Below, in pieces: positions 13,561 to 23,892 of a stretch of DNA of 64,000 nucleotides. The stretch is from Symbiodinium sp. CCMP2592 (Eukaryota > Sar > Dinophyceae > Suessiales > Symbiodiniaceae), in the NCBI GenBank assembly GCA_905221615.1, contig CAJNDT010002857.1, positions 62,001 through 126,000 of the forward strand, in the 5' to 3' direction. The notes below the pieces were generated by a model, which did no database searches, had not been told where the DNA came from, and worked only from the letters and a program-made list of their open reading frames with translations. Made by a program: the position numbers and the translations under genes. The number at the start of each line of letters is the position of its first letter. Position 1 is the first letter of the stretch.

Positions 13561-13880
13561 TGTATTATGCCACCGTAGACCCCCAAACAGTGAAGGAGCT
13601 CCCCGACGACCTTCACGACCACGACCACCTGGACCGCCAGGACCACCACGACGACCACTACTTCGACGATCGGTTGTTTAGTACTTGAGTAGCAAAGTTG
13701 AGGGAATTATACAAATGCGATAGTCATGGTTAGCAAGTTCGCTAAGTCATATTTAGTGGAGTTAATAAGACCTACATCTATAGTAGTTGCATTACAGTAA
13801 TTAGTACTTGTGTTGAAGCAGATACTGTTTGAATACAATGTAGGCTATCTGGATAGCATGGTTATGCTAGGACTTCCGTG

Positions 13881-13892
13881 AGTTAGCTAAGT
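13881..13892 (+). repeat. Left subterminal inverted word
   Basis: AGTTAGCTAAGT, an exact reverse complement of 26469-26480. Its core TTAGCTAA is itself palindromic. The neighbouring AGTTATGTGT at 13960-13969 is inverted at 26448-26457. Confidence 0.6.
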
Positions 13893-13997
13893 CCAAACCA
13901 GCACAGATAGTGGAGATAGGATAAACATTCTATGTCACATGTGTACTTGTGCTAAGTGCAGTTATGTGTAGAATATATGCATGTCTAAGAACAGCAT

Positions 13998-16680
13998 ATG
14001 TCAGAAATCCGCATGAAAATGGCACACCAAAAGCACCATGCTCGCAAGCCCTCTTTTGCATGGTGGATTGGTGTGGCTGCCGACTCCCGGGATGTTCCTT
14101 CGGTCGAAGACCTCAGTCTAGAAAGAGGCCGTATCGAAACAGAGGAGGGTCCAACAAAGTTTGAAGGACCCACGGTCCACGATCTTGGGCCAAAATGGCA
14201 GAGCCATTTTGGCAGACGTCTCCTGACATAAGTCTTGCAAGTCGGCAAGCCTTGGTAGCAAGTAACTATTTATCATGTCCAAACAGCACATTATTGTTTG
14301 AATGCCACGGACATTGCTGTGTTTGCAGACTTCAGAATCATTTTTTTTGATGATTGCCTCAAACATATCTTCATGATTGTAGCAGCTCGCCGGCATTTTT
14401 AGCCTGGCAGGGCTTATTTTTGCATAGAAACCCATGGACTGTTTTTTGCAGCTTCTGGCTGAAGACTTTGTTTGTTTTGGAACCGACATTTCCCGATGTC
14501 GCTGACACACGAAGTGTCGCAGCAGATCCAAGCGATTTTGGATTCCTCGTGAAGTCGGTGCAAGAGCTCTTTGGGCTCCTTCGCAAAGCTGGCCTCATGA
14601 CCAGCATGACCTTGCCACCCCTTTCTGTTGGAGTGCATCCACAGAACCGTGATGGGATTATGCTCAACCAACAAGACTGCCATGAGCTGTTAGACTCCAT
14701 AGCCCAGGTGGGCTTCGTGCCAACCAGGGTCGAAGCCATAGGTGTGGAGGTGTGCAACGAGCAAGAGAGGTCGTACAACGTCCAGCTGTGCACGGCAGCA
14801 GCGGGGAATCTGGGCTCGATGGACCCGGGGGCCCTGAAGATCCTCAGTCTCACTGCCTCTCACACGAATTTTGCACTCAGGCTGGTCGCCAGTGCGGCAC
14901 CGCATGTTTCTGACACGTTGTCAGTGAACGGAATCCTCAGCCTCGAACAAGTTCGTCTGCGAGATCCTGTGCTGGCCCAGCATGTGGAGCAGGGGCTGAC
15001 ATGGAATGTCATTGCCAAAGAAGTGGCAGTGGCCCATCCTGCTGTACTTCAGCTCGTGCAAGCCAGCCAGAATGCGACATTACAGAAATCGGAGAGCGAG
15101 ATGCAGTTGCTGAGGAGGGTCTTTAGCTTGTGCAGTCGCGAGAACCCTCCAAACTTCCAGCAGGTCAAGAGCATGGCCCTGAACTCAAAACCCCCGTGTG
15201 CGGAGACATTTCCTGCTTTGTACACATTCGCACTTCGGTGGCTGGGCTTTGATATAGATGCTAAATGTTTCTCTTTATATAGGGATTTGGGTGCATGCAT
15301 GCATGTATGAGGTATTGCGGCGGCTCTGCGGGGAGATTTCTCCGTGAGACGGAGGTGTTCATTCGGAGTCAAGGCAATACCCGGTCTTTGGGCTTGGGGT
15401 TCTGGCAGCTGCTCGCCCAGGACTTCATGAAGGGGCAGCAGCAAGTTCCCCACATGAGGCATGCAATCCTCAAAGTTGCCTTGTCTGCTACTGGTTTGAC
15501 ACAGACCAATGCCAAGAAGATGTTTTCTCGGGATTGCAGCACCAAGATCTTGGAAGGAGAGAAAGTTCTGAAGGAGCTTCGCGAACTCGTCTCCAGTGCA
15601 GGCACTGACATCTTGCAGGATGTTCGTTTCGTCAACATTCTCGGCATCGTGGATATGACGGTGGCCAGGTTTTGCCTTGGACTTCAGGCAGAGGACAAAG
15701 ACACCGGCAAGGATTACAAGAGCATCCAAGGCATTGCTCACGATGCCACCATGGTCTTCGCAACCATAGGGGTGGAGTTGACTTCTCCGTGGCAAGCTTG
15801 TGCCGAAGCATCGAAGGGAGGGCAATCCTCTGCACAGGCAGCAACGGAGAGAATGAGGGAACTGAATGCCGACGGATCCTTGCGGAATGCATCAGAACTT
15901 CTTGCAGACAAGGGTTTCAAATTGCAGGCATTCGTCCGCCGAAAGGCAGACAAGCTAGAATGCAGAATCGATGCCTTCCAGGGCCAGCATGTGCATCTGA
16001 CCGAGCTCGGAAAGAAGGGAGTGATGAAAGTGCCTTTCGAGCAATTCATGGGTGGGGCCTGGGCTACATTCCAGCCCAGGAGTGAGCCTGAGATGATCGA
16101 GGACCTCAGTGTCTTCCACCCGTCGGAGTGCCATGACTTCCAGGCGGCTGTGGTCGTGGCATGCATTCAGAAGGAGCTGGCCACATTGACCGAGGATCAC
16201 AAGGATGTCCTATCGCAGCTATCCATGCAGCTCAAGCCGACGAAGGCCCTCGTGACCAAGGAGAAGTTCAATAAGGGGCAGCTCGTTCTGGTCCCATCTT
16301 CCTTCAAGATCGTGCAGAGGCCCACATCCCAAGGAGATTTGCCCAATGGTGTGAAGGTCCAGGTTGATTGGACTTTGGATGAGCGATCATTCTGGATTAC
16401 GGCATCCAACAGCATGCCGAAGGAAAGCGAGACCTTCCAAGTTGGTAGGTATTGTTTCGCTCCCTTCTTCATGGTGCCAGCTTCAGAAGAAGTCGATTCC
16501 GTGAACCTCGTCTTGTGCAATGCAAAAGCCAATGTCGCGAAGCTGTTGATCCCCATCTTGAAGAATACCCATGCAATCCCCAAAGGCACCTCGTTGCTGC
16601 AGGCCCCGATCAAGAAGGACAACAAGAGGGAGAACTTGGAGATGCCGAAGCCCGTGAAGCGGGTGAAAGGCAAGCACTGA
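13998..16680 (+). CDS. Element gene A: large uncharacterised protein (812 aa, 4 exons)
   Basis: Exons 13998-14217, 14329-14392, 14452-15237 and 15312-16680 join in frame to 813 codons including the stop. Introns are GT-AG (111 nt), GC-AG (59 nt) and GT-AG (74 nt). The last junction restores FALR followed by YCGGSAG across the stop-containing gap. The protein is mostly soluble, with segments such as LNQQDCHELLDSIAQVGF, LTASHTNFALRL and FLRETEVFIRSQG, and ends in a basic tail. I believe this family recurs in dinoflagellate predicted proteomes, but I know of no assigned function. ATGs at 14013 and 14019 are alternative starts; exons 1 and 2 are less certain than 3 and 4. It is the first gene of the putative transposon and may be a structural or accessory transposition factor (inference). 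Confidence 0.7.
15238..15311 (+). other. Intron of gene A (GT-AG, 74 nt)
   Basis: Starts GTGGCTGGG and ends ATGAG before GTATTGCGG. Removing it keeps a single reading frame through the whole of gene A. The intron carries a TGCATGCATGCATG run just before its acceptor. Confidence 0.8.
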
Positions 16681-16781
16681 GTGCATTTGACCGTGCCGGA
16701 GTTTTGGTGTCAGACAGAACGAGTTTTGGCGCACAGAGCTGTTGAAACGGGTTCGTGCATGCTCGGATGCCATCACCGCCC

Positions 16782-16806
16782 TGCAGGGCTGCAAGCTCGC
16801 AGGCAG
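16782..16806 (+). promoter_or_regulatory. Shared upstream motif, copy 1 (before gene B)
   Basis: Contains GCAGGGCTGCAAGCTCGC. Close copies sit before gene D (22171-22196) and gene E (24322-24348), and inverted after gene E (26348-26374). The function is unknown; promoter element, trans-splicing region or recombination site are all possible. Confidence 0.5.
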
Positions 16807-16942
16807 TTTCTGTGCAGATTGCATGCATGAGCTGATTCAAACCTGACATGAAACATGACATGTACCCTGCATGAACCCTGTGCTTCGAAGCTGGCAGAGA
16901 ACATTTCGAGCTTGTGTCTTTTGTGTATAGGATATCTCTGCC

Positions 16943-17539
16943 ATGGCTTTGACAGTGAAGATGCAGCGGGTCATTTCAGATGGCAAGCAAGATCTTGTGC
17001 TTCCTCAAAAAGAGGTGTCGGGCTTGGGGTTCGTTTGCTTGGAGAAGTGGAACCGGCAGCTCGTGAAGGTGCTGACAGGAAAGGCCCTGGACCTTAGGCC
17101 GGGAAAGGCTGCAGCATCCGGCAGTCTCAGCTCGAAGGTTTGGGGGGAGATCGTGAAGCAGCGACAGAATGTCGCCAACCAAAAGCTCCAGGAAGCCCTC
17201 GAGGTTGAGGTCAAAGATAATACTGCCAATGGTGCCCGAAAAAAGCCTAAGGCAGTGAGGGCAAACAGCAAGCACATGATTATGCTGCCAGAAGTGCTCG
17301 ACATCGAATGTCGCGAACATAGCCTCAAAGTCTTGACTGAGGGGATCAACACCCAGACCATTTGGATGCACTTCACAGAAGAGAACATCAACTGGTTCAA
17401 GAACGAGCTGGATACAGAGGAAGCGAAGCCTCGGGTGACACGACGATCCGGCAGCAAGAAGCGAGCCCGGGGTCACAGCAGCGACGAGGAGGCCGAGGAC
17501 GGCGAGGTTGTTGGGCAACAGAAGGACGAAGACTATTGA
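16943..17539 (+). CDS. Element gene B: 198-aa basic/acidic-tailed protein
   Basis: A single uninterrupted frame from the ATG at 16943 to TGA. The middle contains SKHMIMLPEVLDIECREHSL and a WMHFTEENINWFKNEL segment. The C-terminal 50 residues are a Lys/Arg cluster (RRSGSKKRARG) followed by an acidic stretch (SSDEEAEDGE), typical of nuclear or chromatin-associated proteins. I recognise no named domain, but the layout resembles a small protein family seen repeatedly in dinoflagellates. It starts 262 bases after gene A on the same strand, and the shared motif lies 136 bases before its ATG. A DNA- or protein-binding accessory role in transposition is an inference. Confidence 0.7.
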   Translation: MALTVKMQRVISDGKQDLVLPQKEVSGLGFVCLEKWNRQLVKVLTGKALDLRPGKAAASGSLSSKVWGEIVKQRQNVANQKLQEALEVEVKDNTANGARKKPKAVRANSKHMIMLPEVLDIECREHSLKVLTEGINTQTIWMHFTEENINWFKNELDTEEAKPRVTRRSGSKKRARGHSSDEEAEDGEVVGQQKDEDY

Positions 17540-18019
17540 TCGGCAGCATGTTTCCCATGTCTATATATTACATAGACGATTTTGAGGGGCCACTTTGCAT
17601 TCTTGCGAGGGAAAGAAGAAATGTGGTATACAGCTTTGCTTCTTGCCATATCATACAATGAATGATGGATGCCTTTTCTATACACACACACATGTAGCAT
17701 GTTTGAATATACATATGACACGGGGAAAGGGAAAGTGTTCCAAATCGCAGGGGTGAAAGAAGGGGCAGGAGAAAGAGACGGTTACGAGAGAGTGTATGCT
17801 TTTGTTGCTTGCGTTGTCACTGCTTCCTGCATTTGCCGCCCCGCATGCACGAAGGCTCTCGCAACAGCATGTGCACGTGCACAGGAGGATGCATGCAGCA
17901 GGCATACAGCCAGTGAGGATGCATGCAGCAGGCATACAGCCACCGATGCATGCATGTCCAAGTATAGGGCTTAGGAGGCCTTCGGGGTTTAGGGCTTCAG
18001 CTGTCGAAGCGACATAGCC
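17540..18019 (+). other. Spacer between genes B and C with short repeats
   Basis: Holds a 30-bp tandem duplication (17885-17944), several TGCATGCA words and TTTAGGG-like pieces at 17966-17996. No coding exon is supported. Confidence 0.5.
17885..17942 (+). repeat. Two-copy 30-bp tandem repeat
   Basis: GAGGATGCATGCAGCAGGCA begins at 17885 and again at 17915, nearly identical over the unit. It contains the palindromic core TGCATGCA. Confidence 0.8.
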
Positions 18020-20155
18020 ATGGCTTGCTATCGCCTCTTTTTCAATGGAATGCCCGAGGCATGTCTGCTGCACTGCATGCCCTACATATTTGTAAAAACC
18101 CCTAAACCCTCAACCCTATATGCAGGCAGCGGAGCACGACTTGCAAGCTTCGATCGGAGACCTCTTCACGAAGGCGACGGCCACAGGGGTTGTGCACTTC
18201 TCCAGGTTGAAACTTTGCAGTCTGTGCATTGGACGAAGGACAATAAGAAGAAGTGGAGGTGGCTTTCGGGGCCGGCTGCAAGGCCTTGGGGAAGGCTGAG
18301 GTGGACCAAAGCAGGTGGGGTGCATGTGCTGACCATGCATGGAGAGAAATGATTTTTTTGGTCCAGGCTGGCACGTGGACAAGATGGGGGACTCCGAGGA
18401 GGTGCTCTCCATCTGGTTCAATGCCTCGAAGTCCGTGGAGCCTCCTGAGAAAGGCCTGTGTGAACTTCAACATACACCCAGCAACCCAACACACCGATCA
18501 GGCTGGAAGTTCTGGTGCTCCAAGAAGGGCCGGTACAGGAACAGCCAAATCTACTTCGAGGACCTTGGATGTGTGTCTGAAGTATTTCGGATGGAACATG
18601 CAGTGTTGTTGTATACAGGAAGTCAGATCCGGCGAGGAGCCAGCCGAGGCACTCGATCGTTACAATGGTTCTTCTTGTCACCCGATGTGGTGTGAAGAGG
18701 CTTCGGGCTCGAAGCCTCCTCCGGAGCCGAAGGGCTCGCCTCCTCATGAGGTCGAGGCCTTGGCGGTCATGGTTCCATTGATGCTGTTTCCCATGATGGT
18801 TCTTGATGTACATTTATATATAAGGTCTCTGGCCATGATGAGGAGTTCCAGGCTGGAGTGGCCACGGAAAATGGAATTTGTTTTGTGTGCTGTCTGCGAC
18901 AGGACCCATGGGCGGATCAAGATGATGAAGAAGCCCGTTTGGGAGGGGAGGAGGTGCCACATTGTATACATATTGATATTATACCCAAAGTATTGTGACT
19001 GCAGGAGGAAGCGGAGCAGCACTTCCACGAGGATCAGGTGCTGCATTCTTTTCCTTAAAAGGAAGCAAAGGTTCAGCTCGATGTTGAGTGCAGGAGCTTT
19101 TGATGGACCCGGAGCCTGCCTTGGAGGAGGACCAAGTGCTGCTTTGTTTTTAGAAAGGAAGCACAGGTGCAGTTCGATGTTGTGTGCACGTGCAGGAGCT
19201 CATCGGGCCGATCATCCACGAGGATGATGACGAGCAGGTGCTGCATAGATTTCACACAAGGAGCATAGCTTCAGGCATTGTGTGTGTGTGTTCACGGAGG
19301 AAGAAGTTGCAGTGGATCCGCTGCCCGAAAGGACAGAGGTTCGCAAACACAGAAAGAAGTGAGAACCCATGCAGTTATGATTCGTTGGCCTTTGTGTTGT
19401 TCAGACTGCTGTCGATCTCACGGGCGAGCACAAGGCGAGGGAAACACTCACCATTAAGATTTTCGTCTGTGGCCGGTGTGCAGGCTGTGGTGCCTGCTGC
19501 CAAGGATGACCCCTTCAAGGCCAATGAAGACACGAACCGCCGGAGTGAAGCAGCCCTTCTGTTATTGTCCTGCTGCAGGCTTTGACTGTGCAGGCGGGGA
19601 AGCCGCCGACCAAAGCCAGGCTCCAATGACTTCAAAGCTCGCTCTGGCATGCATGGACTTGCTTGTTTCAGGTCGCTACGGTGGAGATCGCTTCCGGGAA
19701 AGCTCCATGGGCAGTCAAGAAAGCCACCCCGGTGCAGGGCAGACAGATTCATGGCTTTCTTGATGAGAATGGAGTTCTTTGGCCGCCTGGCAGCGGAAGG
19801 CACTTGCAGGGTTGAGGGTGTCTTCTTTTTCTAGGGTTTATGGACCCTGCCCCGACTGCCGACAGGATCCGGTCGAGAAGCCGTGGTGGCCAGAGGGTCA
19901 ACGGCCAGGAGTTCAAGGCCATCAGCACGATGGCTCAGACCCTCACGAACCAGGCCTCCTTCTCCACATGTCTCCCTCTCCCCTCCTTCTCTGCTCCTGC
20001 TGCATCTGTGGCTTTGGGGTTTGTGCTTCCTTGCTTCCTGGCAGACTGAGCTCCAACGGGAGATGCTGGGCTTCCAGAGGGAGATGTTTGCCTCGCAGGC
20101 TTCGAGCTCTTCCCAGGGCGAGGTCTGCGACATTGCTCTGTTCGAAGTACATTGA
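18020..20155 (+). CDS. Element gene C: 17-exon gene, 375-aa Trp-rich/acidic/coiled-coil protein
   Basis: Exons: 18020-18058, 18126-18173, 18221-18314, 18367-18453, 18502-18572, 18619-18750, 18903-18953, 19005-19037, 19094-19135, 19196-19237, 19300-19338, 19405-19434, 19484-19519, 19579-19614, 19672-19789, 19835-19953 and 20045-20155. All phases agree and the sum is 376 codons including the stop. Of 16 introns, 8 are GT-AG and 8 GC-AG, mostly 45-70 nt. The protein starts MACYRLFFNGMPE, then has a Trp/Lys-rich block (WTKDNKKKWRWLSG, GWKFWCSKKGRYRNSQIYF), an acidic repeat block (EEAEQHFHEDQ, ELLMDPEPALEEDQ, ELIGPIIHEDDDEQ), a Lys/Pro-rich part, RIRSRSRGGQR, and a short helical tail (ELQREMLGFQREMFASQ). 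No named family recognised. The start codon is a choice; earlier exons are possible. Confidence 0.65.
19005..19299 (+). repeat. Tandem duplication of exon plus intron within gene C
   Basis: Three consecutive exons start GAG, encode short acidic peptides, end in CAG or CAA, and are followed by introns that begin GTGCTGC. The first two of these introns share AAGGAAGC and the TTC(A/G)ATGTTG words before the acceptor. The unit is therefore exon plus intron, about 90-104 bp, repeated three times and diverged. Confidence 0.7.
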
Positions 20156-20254
20156 GAGCCCCAAACACCCGACAGGACAAGTGGAAGAACACTGTCACGT
20201 GGAGCCGGCGATGGTGAACCTCCACAAGGACTCTGTTGTGCTTCGGGAACACAA

Positions 20255-20417
20255 GTTTATCGATCTATAAACTCTCGGAGTTCGGGGGGGGCAAGGGTTT
20301 ATCGATCTATAAACTTCTGTCCCGGCCTTCTCTCTTATAAGGAGGACGAGACCAAGGGTTTATCGATCGATAAACTCCCGGGTATCATCGGGGCCAAGAG
20401 TTTGTAGATCGATAAAC
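20255..20417 (+). repeat. Four spaced copies of an 18-bp palindrome
   Basis: GTTTATCGATCTATAAAC at 20255-20272 and 20297-20314, the perfect palindrome GTTTATCGATCGATAAAC at 20358-20375, and GTTTGTAGATCGATAAAC at 20400-20417. Starts are 42, 61 and 42 bases apart, each preceded by a CAAG or CCAAG word, with GC-rich spacers. This resembles an iteron or operator cluster for a dimeric DNA-binding protein. It begins 100 bases after the stop of gene C. Confidence 0.85.
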
Positions 20418-20419
20418 TC

Positions 20420-21036
20420 GTGGTTGCATCGGTCGTGGTGTCATCCAGGGGCTTTTGCCTCTGCTGTCCCGATTGCAGGATGCTGGGCATCCACATGGGC
20501 CGGATGATCGTGCCGGCTTTTTATCTCCAGGCACGGACCGGAGATGATGTGATTTTGTGTCGGCTGGCGGTTGGCACCCTGTGGCAGGCCCATGCACTCT
20601 GAGCTCGGCTGCAACAGTGCCGGGAGCCTGGAAGAAGCAGGCAGCCAGAACAGGCACAACACAGCAACTCACACACCAGATCTTCCACAGCACACAGCAC
20701 ACACAGCAGCAGGGCGAGAGCCACAAACCAACACACAAACACAAACATATACAGCACGGCTGCCGATCATCTTCCAGGTGGCCCCAAATCCCTGTAGATG
20801 TACCTTGCAAGGTACCTGAAATTGGCCCCGGACCCCGGCCAGTTGTAGTCGTTCGACGGAGACACAGTTTGACCGGCTTCAGCTGAAAATGGCGATTTCG
20901 GCGGTTGTGCGCTGAGAGCTGCTTGCTCGGTTCCATGTACTGAAGACTTGTGACAGTTGTGTCCTTGAGGTCAGAAACATGTTCCATGTATCGACATAAT
21001 ATGCATATATATAGTCATGAATCGTTATATGAATGT

Positions 21037-21077
<41 letters not shown>

Positions 21078-21759
21078 TATGTATATATATATATGTATAT
21101 ATACATATATATATATATTTATATATACACATATACATATACCTGTGTATATACACACATGTAGGACAAAACAACAAAAGAAACAAGCAAACCTTTTTTG
21201 ACCATTGCACCAAACAGAGAAACCAAAAAGAGAAACAACATCATGAGCAAAAACAACAATGCACGTGTGCCTGCGAGCACAAGTGCCCTGCAAGGCCAAA
21301 ACACACAAAGGCAAAGACTCGAATTGCCAGGCGAGGACACACACACACACACACACGACAACAACCCTCCTCGGCCCGGCAAAGCCCACCTTTACTGTGC
21401 TTTGCTTCCTGTCCTGCTCGTCGTGATAAATGTATATGTATTCTTTTACATATATACATGTATATATATATATATATATACATATGTGTATATACACATA
21501 TTATTTGGTGTTGTATGTTGTTTTATACATTGCACATATTCGTATCTCCCAGCTATAGGTTTTACTTGTTCATGTACATTTATTATGTGTATATATATAT
21601 ATATCACAAGTCTGTCTCAGGTATCATCTGTAATGATTACTTTGTGTGGCCTCTCATTTCTTACATCTAAAATATAATGCTGTATATATATATATATATA
21701 TATCTACACACATTATATATGCCATAGTATATACATATATACAAGTGCATATGCATCAG

Positions 21760-21801
<42 letters not shown>

Positions 21802-22170
21802 TATATATATACACATATATATACATGTATTGGTACACATATTTCTGGTTGTGTCTATATATGCTTCTATACGCATATACTATATATATATATATATATA
21901 TACACGACACATCTATATGTCGAAACACCATGCACCCACCCCATCCCACCCCAACCCTCCACCCATGCACAGCATGCACACCGGCATGCATGGGGCATTG
22001 TTTGTATGTGAGGAACATGCACTGCCAGGCGAGCACAATGCCACCATTGCATGATTGTGAAGCATGGATGTTGCCCTGCAATCTTGTGCATGGAGGAAGG
22101 GGCATCGATTTGCAGCATCCTGTTGTTGTACTCTGAATGCATGAGGCTTGGCTCTGTTTTCACATTATCG
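20420..22170. other. Spacer between genes C and D, rich in microsatellites
   Basis: No supported gene. It includes AT/TATA runs at about 21040-21120, 21453-21482, 21588-21605, 21683-21708 and 21880-21902, a (CT)n run at 21765-21797 and a (CA)n run at 21338-21355. Open frames here are produced by the alternating repeats. Confidence 0.6.
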
Positions 22171-22196
22171 CCAGCAGGGCTTCTAGCTCGCTGGCA
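22171..22196 (+). promoter_or_regulatory. Shared upstream motif, copy 2 (before gene D)
   Basis: CCAGCAGGGCTTCTAGCTCG begins the site and CTGGCA closes it; the gene D ATG follows 20 bases later. Confidence 0.5.
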
Positions 22197-22215
22197 GCTC
22201 GTGTGTGTCTCGAAC

Positions 22216-23892
22216 ATGGCAGCTTCAACCGCCGTGGACCAATTCAAGGGCGACCTCTCGGCGACCATCAAGTTCCTGGGGAGCATGTCTTCCATGCCCA
22301 ACTATGAGTCGATTCGCCAGATCCAAGCTGATGCCCTCACGAAGCGAGCTGCAGGGCTTTGCCTCGACCCTGAGGCAGGGGCAGCACTGGCCGATTCGTG
22401 GAGCACCGGCCCATGGTCTGTTGACCAAACCAAAGCCTTTTCTGAAGTGCTGGCCAAGGGTGTCAGTGCAACAAGTGGGAGCAAAGGCAGCAAGAATCGC
22501 AGGGAGAATCAAATGTGCAGCAGCTTCGAGTCCTACCTGAGCGAGAAGGACGTGGAAGTGCTGACTTCTGATTCCAGCATCCACATCAAGATCGACACTG
22601 CAGCAAGCAGGTGCTGCCGATTGAGGCTCACATTGCCCTCAGAGCAATGTGTGAAAAGTATCCTGGCCGCCATCGCTGCAAGATCCGGTGGCACATGCAC
22701 TGAAGCCGAGCTCTTTCTCCAGGTGGCGGAGTTCAAAAGAGTGCTTCGTCTCAAAGCGAAGAAAGTCCCAAAAGAAGGGATTCACATTGAAACCCATCCG
22801 GTTGGTGGGCCTCGTGAGCTACCGGATGTTTTGTTCAAGGCGGCCTACGATGCCGAGGATGGACCGGTTAGCACTCTGCTGCCTGCTGGGCAGGTGGCAC
22901 TCAAAGCCATGGACATTTCGCTGAGACCGACGAACAAGAAGGTGAGAGGCATCTTTGCCACACCGAAGGCGAGCACTGCCATGGTGCCTGCAAATTCTAT
23001 GCCGATGCCTGGCATGCACATGGCTGGCATGAACATGATGGTTAACCCCTACATGCAGGGAATGATGGGCATGCATGGCATGCCAAATGCTTCGTCCATG
23101 CAGGGCCTCATGCAATGGATGAAGCAGCAGCAAGATTTGGTGCAGCAGGGAGGGTTGCAGAACCTCCAGATCTTCGCTCCCGGCACGGGGTCCTCTTCGG
23201 GATCGCAACAGCCGCCATCTTCTTCGACACCGGCATGTGCACAGCAGCTATGTTCTTCGACACAGGCACAGCAGCCATCTTCTTCGACACAGGCACAGCA
23301 GCCATCTTCTTCGCCACAGGCACAGCAGCCATCTTTGCCATGTTCCGGCCAGAACGGAGAAAGCGGCATCGAGACAAAGCCTGCAGACCCCTTCGCCTTC
23401 CAGCTCGACACAACTCAGGCCCTAGAGGAAGCTACCAAAGTGTCCGATGCATTGGACAACCGCAAGACTGGAGGCCAGGGCAAGCGAACGGCTGACGAGT
23501 TCGAGGGAGTTGCCAAGCCGAAGGGGAAAGCTAAGGCTAAAGCAAAAGCTAAGGCCAAGGCTAAAAGTGAGTCCAAGCCGAAAGCAAAGGCCCAGCCCAA
23601 GGCAAAGGCCCAGCCCAAGGCAAAAGCCCAGCCCAAGGGCATCTTGAAGAAGCCTTCAGCCCATGCTGCCGGCAAAAAGTATTGGCAAAAAGTATTGGGC
23701 CTCGCTCCCCCTCGCGAAGCGAGTCTTGTTGAGGCCACACGGTTGCTCCAAATGCAGGTCCAAACCGGGCTGCTGCCCAAGCTGTTTCTAAACCCGTTTT
23801 GCCACGAGGGACAAGAAAATGTTCCCTCAGTTCCGCCATTTGTGCATCTTCGTCCAGCAACATCAAGCATGCCTGCAGATGGGTCTGCGTGA
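22216..23892 (+). CDS. Element gene D: 558-aa Met/Gln-rich protein with Lys-Ala repeat tail
   Basis: Single exon; the ATG at 22216 is chosen because the shared motif ends 20 bases before it, although the frame is open further upstream. Residues 1-260 form a mixed alpha/beta-like region without a recognised family. Residues about 262-305 are Met-rich (MPMPGMHMAGMNMM), then comes WMKQQQ. Residues 329-375 are Ser/Gln/Pro repeats from a 27-bp DNA repeat. Residues 435-475 are Lys-Ala and KAQPKA repeats like histone H1 tails. This suggests a nucleic-acid- or chromatin-binding protein with a disordered C-terminal half (inference). It is 470 bases upstream of the transposase gene on the same strand, so a DNA-compacting or end-binding role in transposition is possible but unproven. 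Confidence 0.7.
   Translation: MAASTAVDQFKGDLSATIKFLGSMSSMPNYESIRQIQADALTKRAAGLCLDPEAGAALADSWSTGPWSVDQTKAFSEVLAKGVSATSGSKGSKNRRENQMCSSFESYLSEKDVEVLTSDSSIHIKIDTAASRCCRLRLTLPSEQCVKSILAAIAARSGGTCTEAELFLQVAEFKRVLRLKAKKVPKEGIHIETHPVGGPRELPDVLFKAAYDAEDGPVSTLLPAGQVALKAMDISLRPTNKKVRGIFATPKASTAMVPANSMPMPGMHMAGMNMMVNPYMQGMMGMHGMPNASSMQGLMQWMKQQQDLVQQGGLQNLQIFAPGTGSSSGSQQPPSSSTPACAQQLCSSTQAQQPSSSTQAQQPSSSPQAQQPSLPCSGQNGESGIETKPADPFAFQLDTTQALEEATKVSDALDNRKTGGQGKRTADEFEGVAKPKGKAKAKAKAKAKAKSESKPKAKAQPKAKAQPKAKAQPKGILKKPSAHAAGKKYWQKVLGLAPPREASLVEATRLLQMQVQTGLLPKLFLNPFCHEGQENVPSVPPFVHLRPATSSMPADGSA
23217..23338 (+). repeat. 27-bp coding minisatellite in gene D
   Basis: About four copies of a unit containing TTCTTCGACACAGGCACAGC, keeping frame and encoding Ser-Ser-Thr/Pro-Gln-Ala-Gln-Gln-Pro-Ser. 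Confidence 0.85.
23583..23636 (+). repeat. 18-bp coding repeat (KAKAQP) in gene D
   Basis: Three tandem copies of GCAAAGGCCCAGCCCAAG with single-base changes, next to a Lys-Ala run at 23520-23570. Confidence 0.85.

Noticed and set aside
13656..13660. CACTA terminus at the left of the element
   Set aside because: No matching TAGTG at the right end and no target-site duplication; a five-base word is expected often by chance.
14184..14213. Match to the dinoflagellate spliced leader (CTTGGGCCAAAATGGC on the plus strand, then CCATTTTGGC)
   Set aside because: 15 of 16 bases fit the antisense leader, but the sequence lies inside exon 1 of gene A, is in the wrong orientation for a retained leader, and breaks off before the rest of the leader.
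14385..14398. Partial copy of the shared upstream motif (AGCTCGCCGGCATT)
   Set aside because: It overlaps the exon 2/intron 2 border of gene A and lacks the other half in the right order.
15049..15825. 258-codon minus-strand frame
   Set aside because: Antisense reading of gene A exons 3 and 4.
21017..21670. 217-codon frame rich in Tyr/Ile
   Set aside because: Produced by TA and CA microsatellites.
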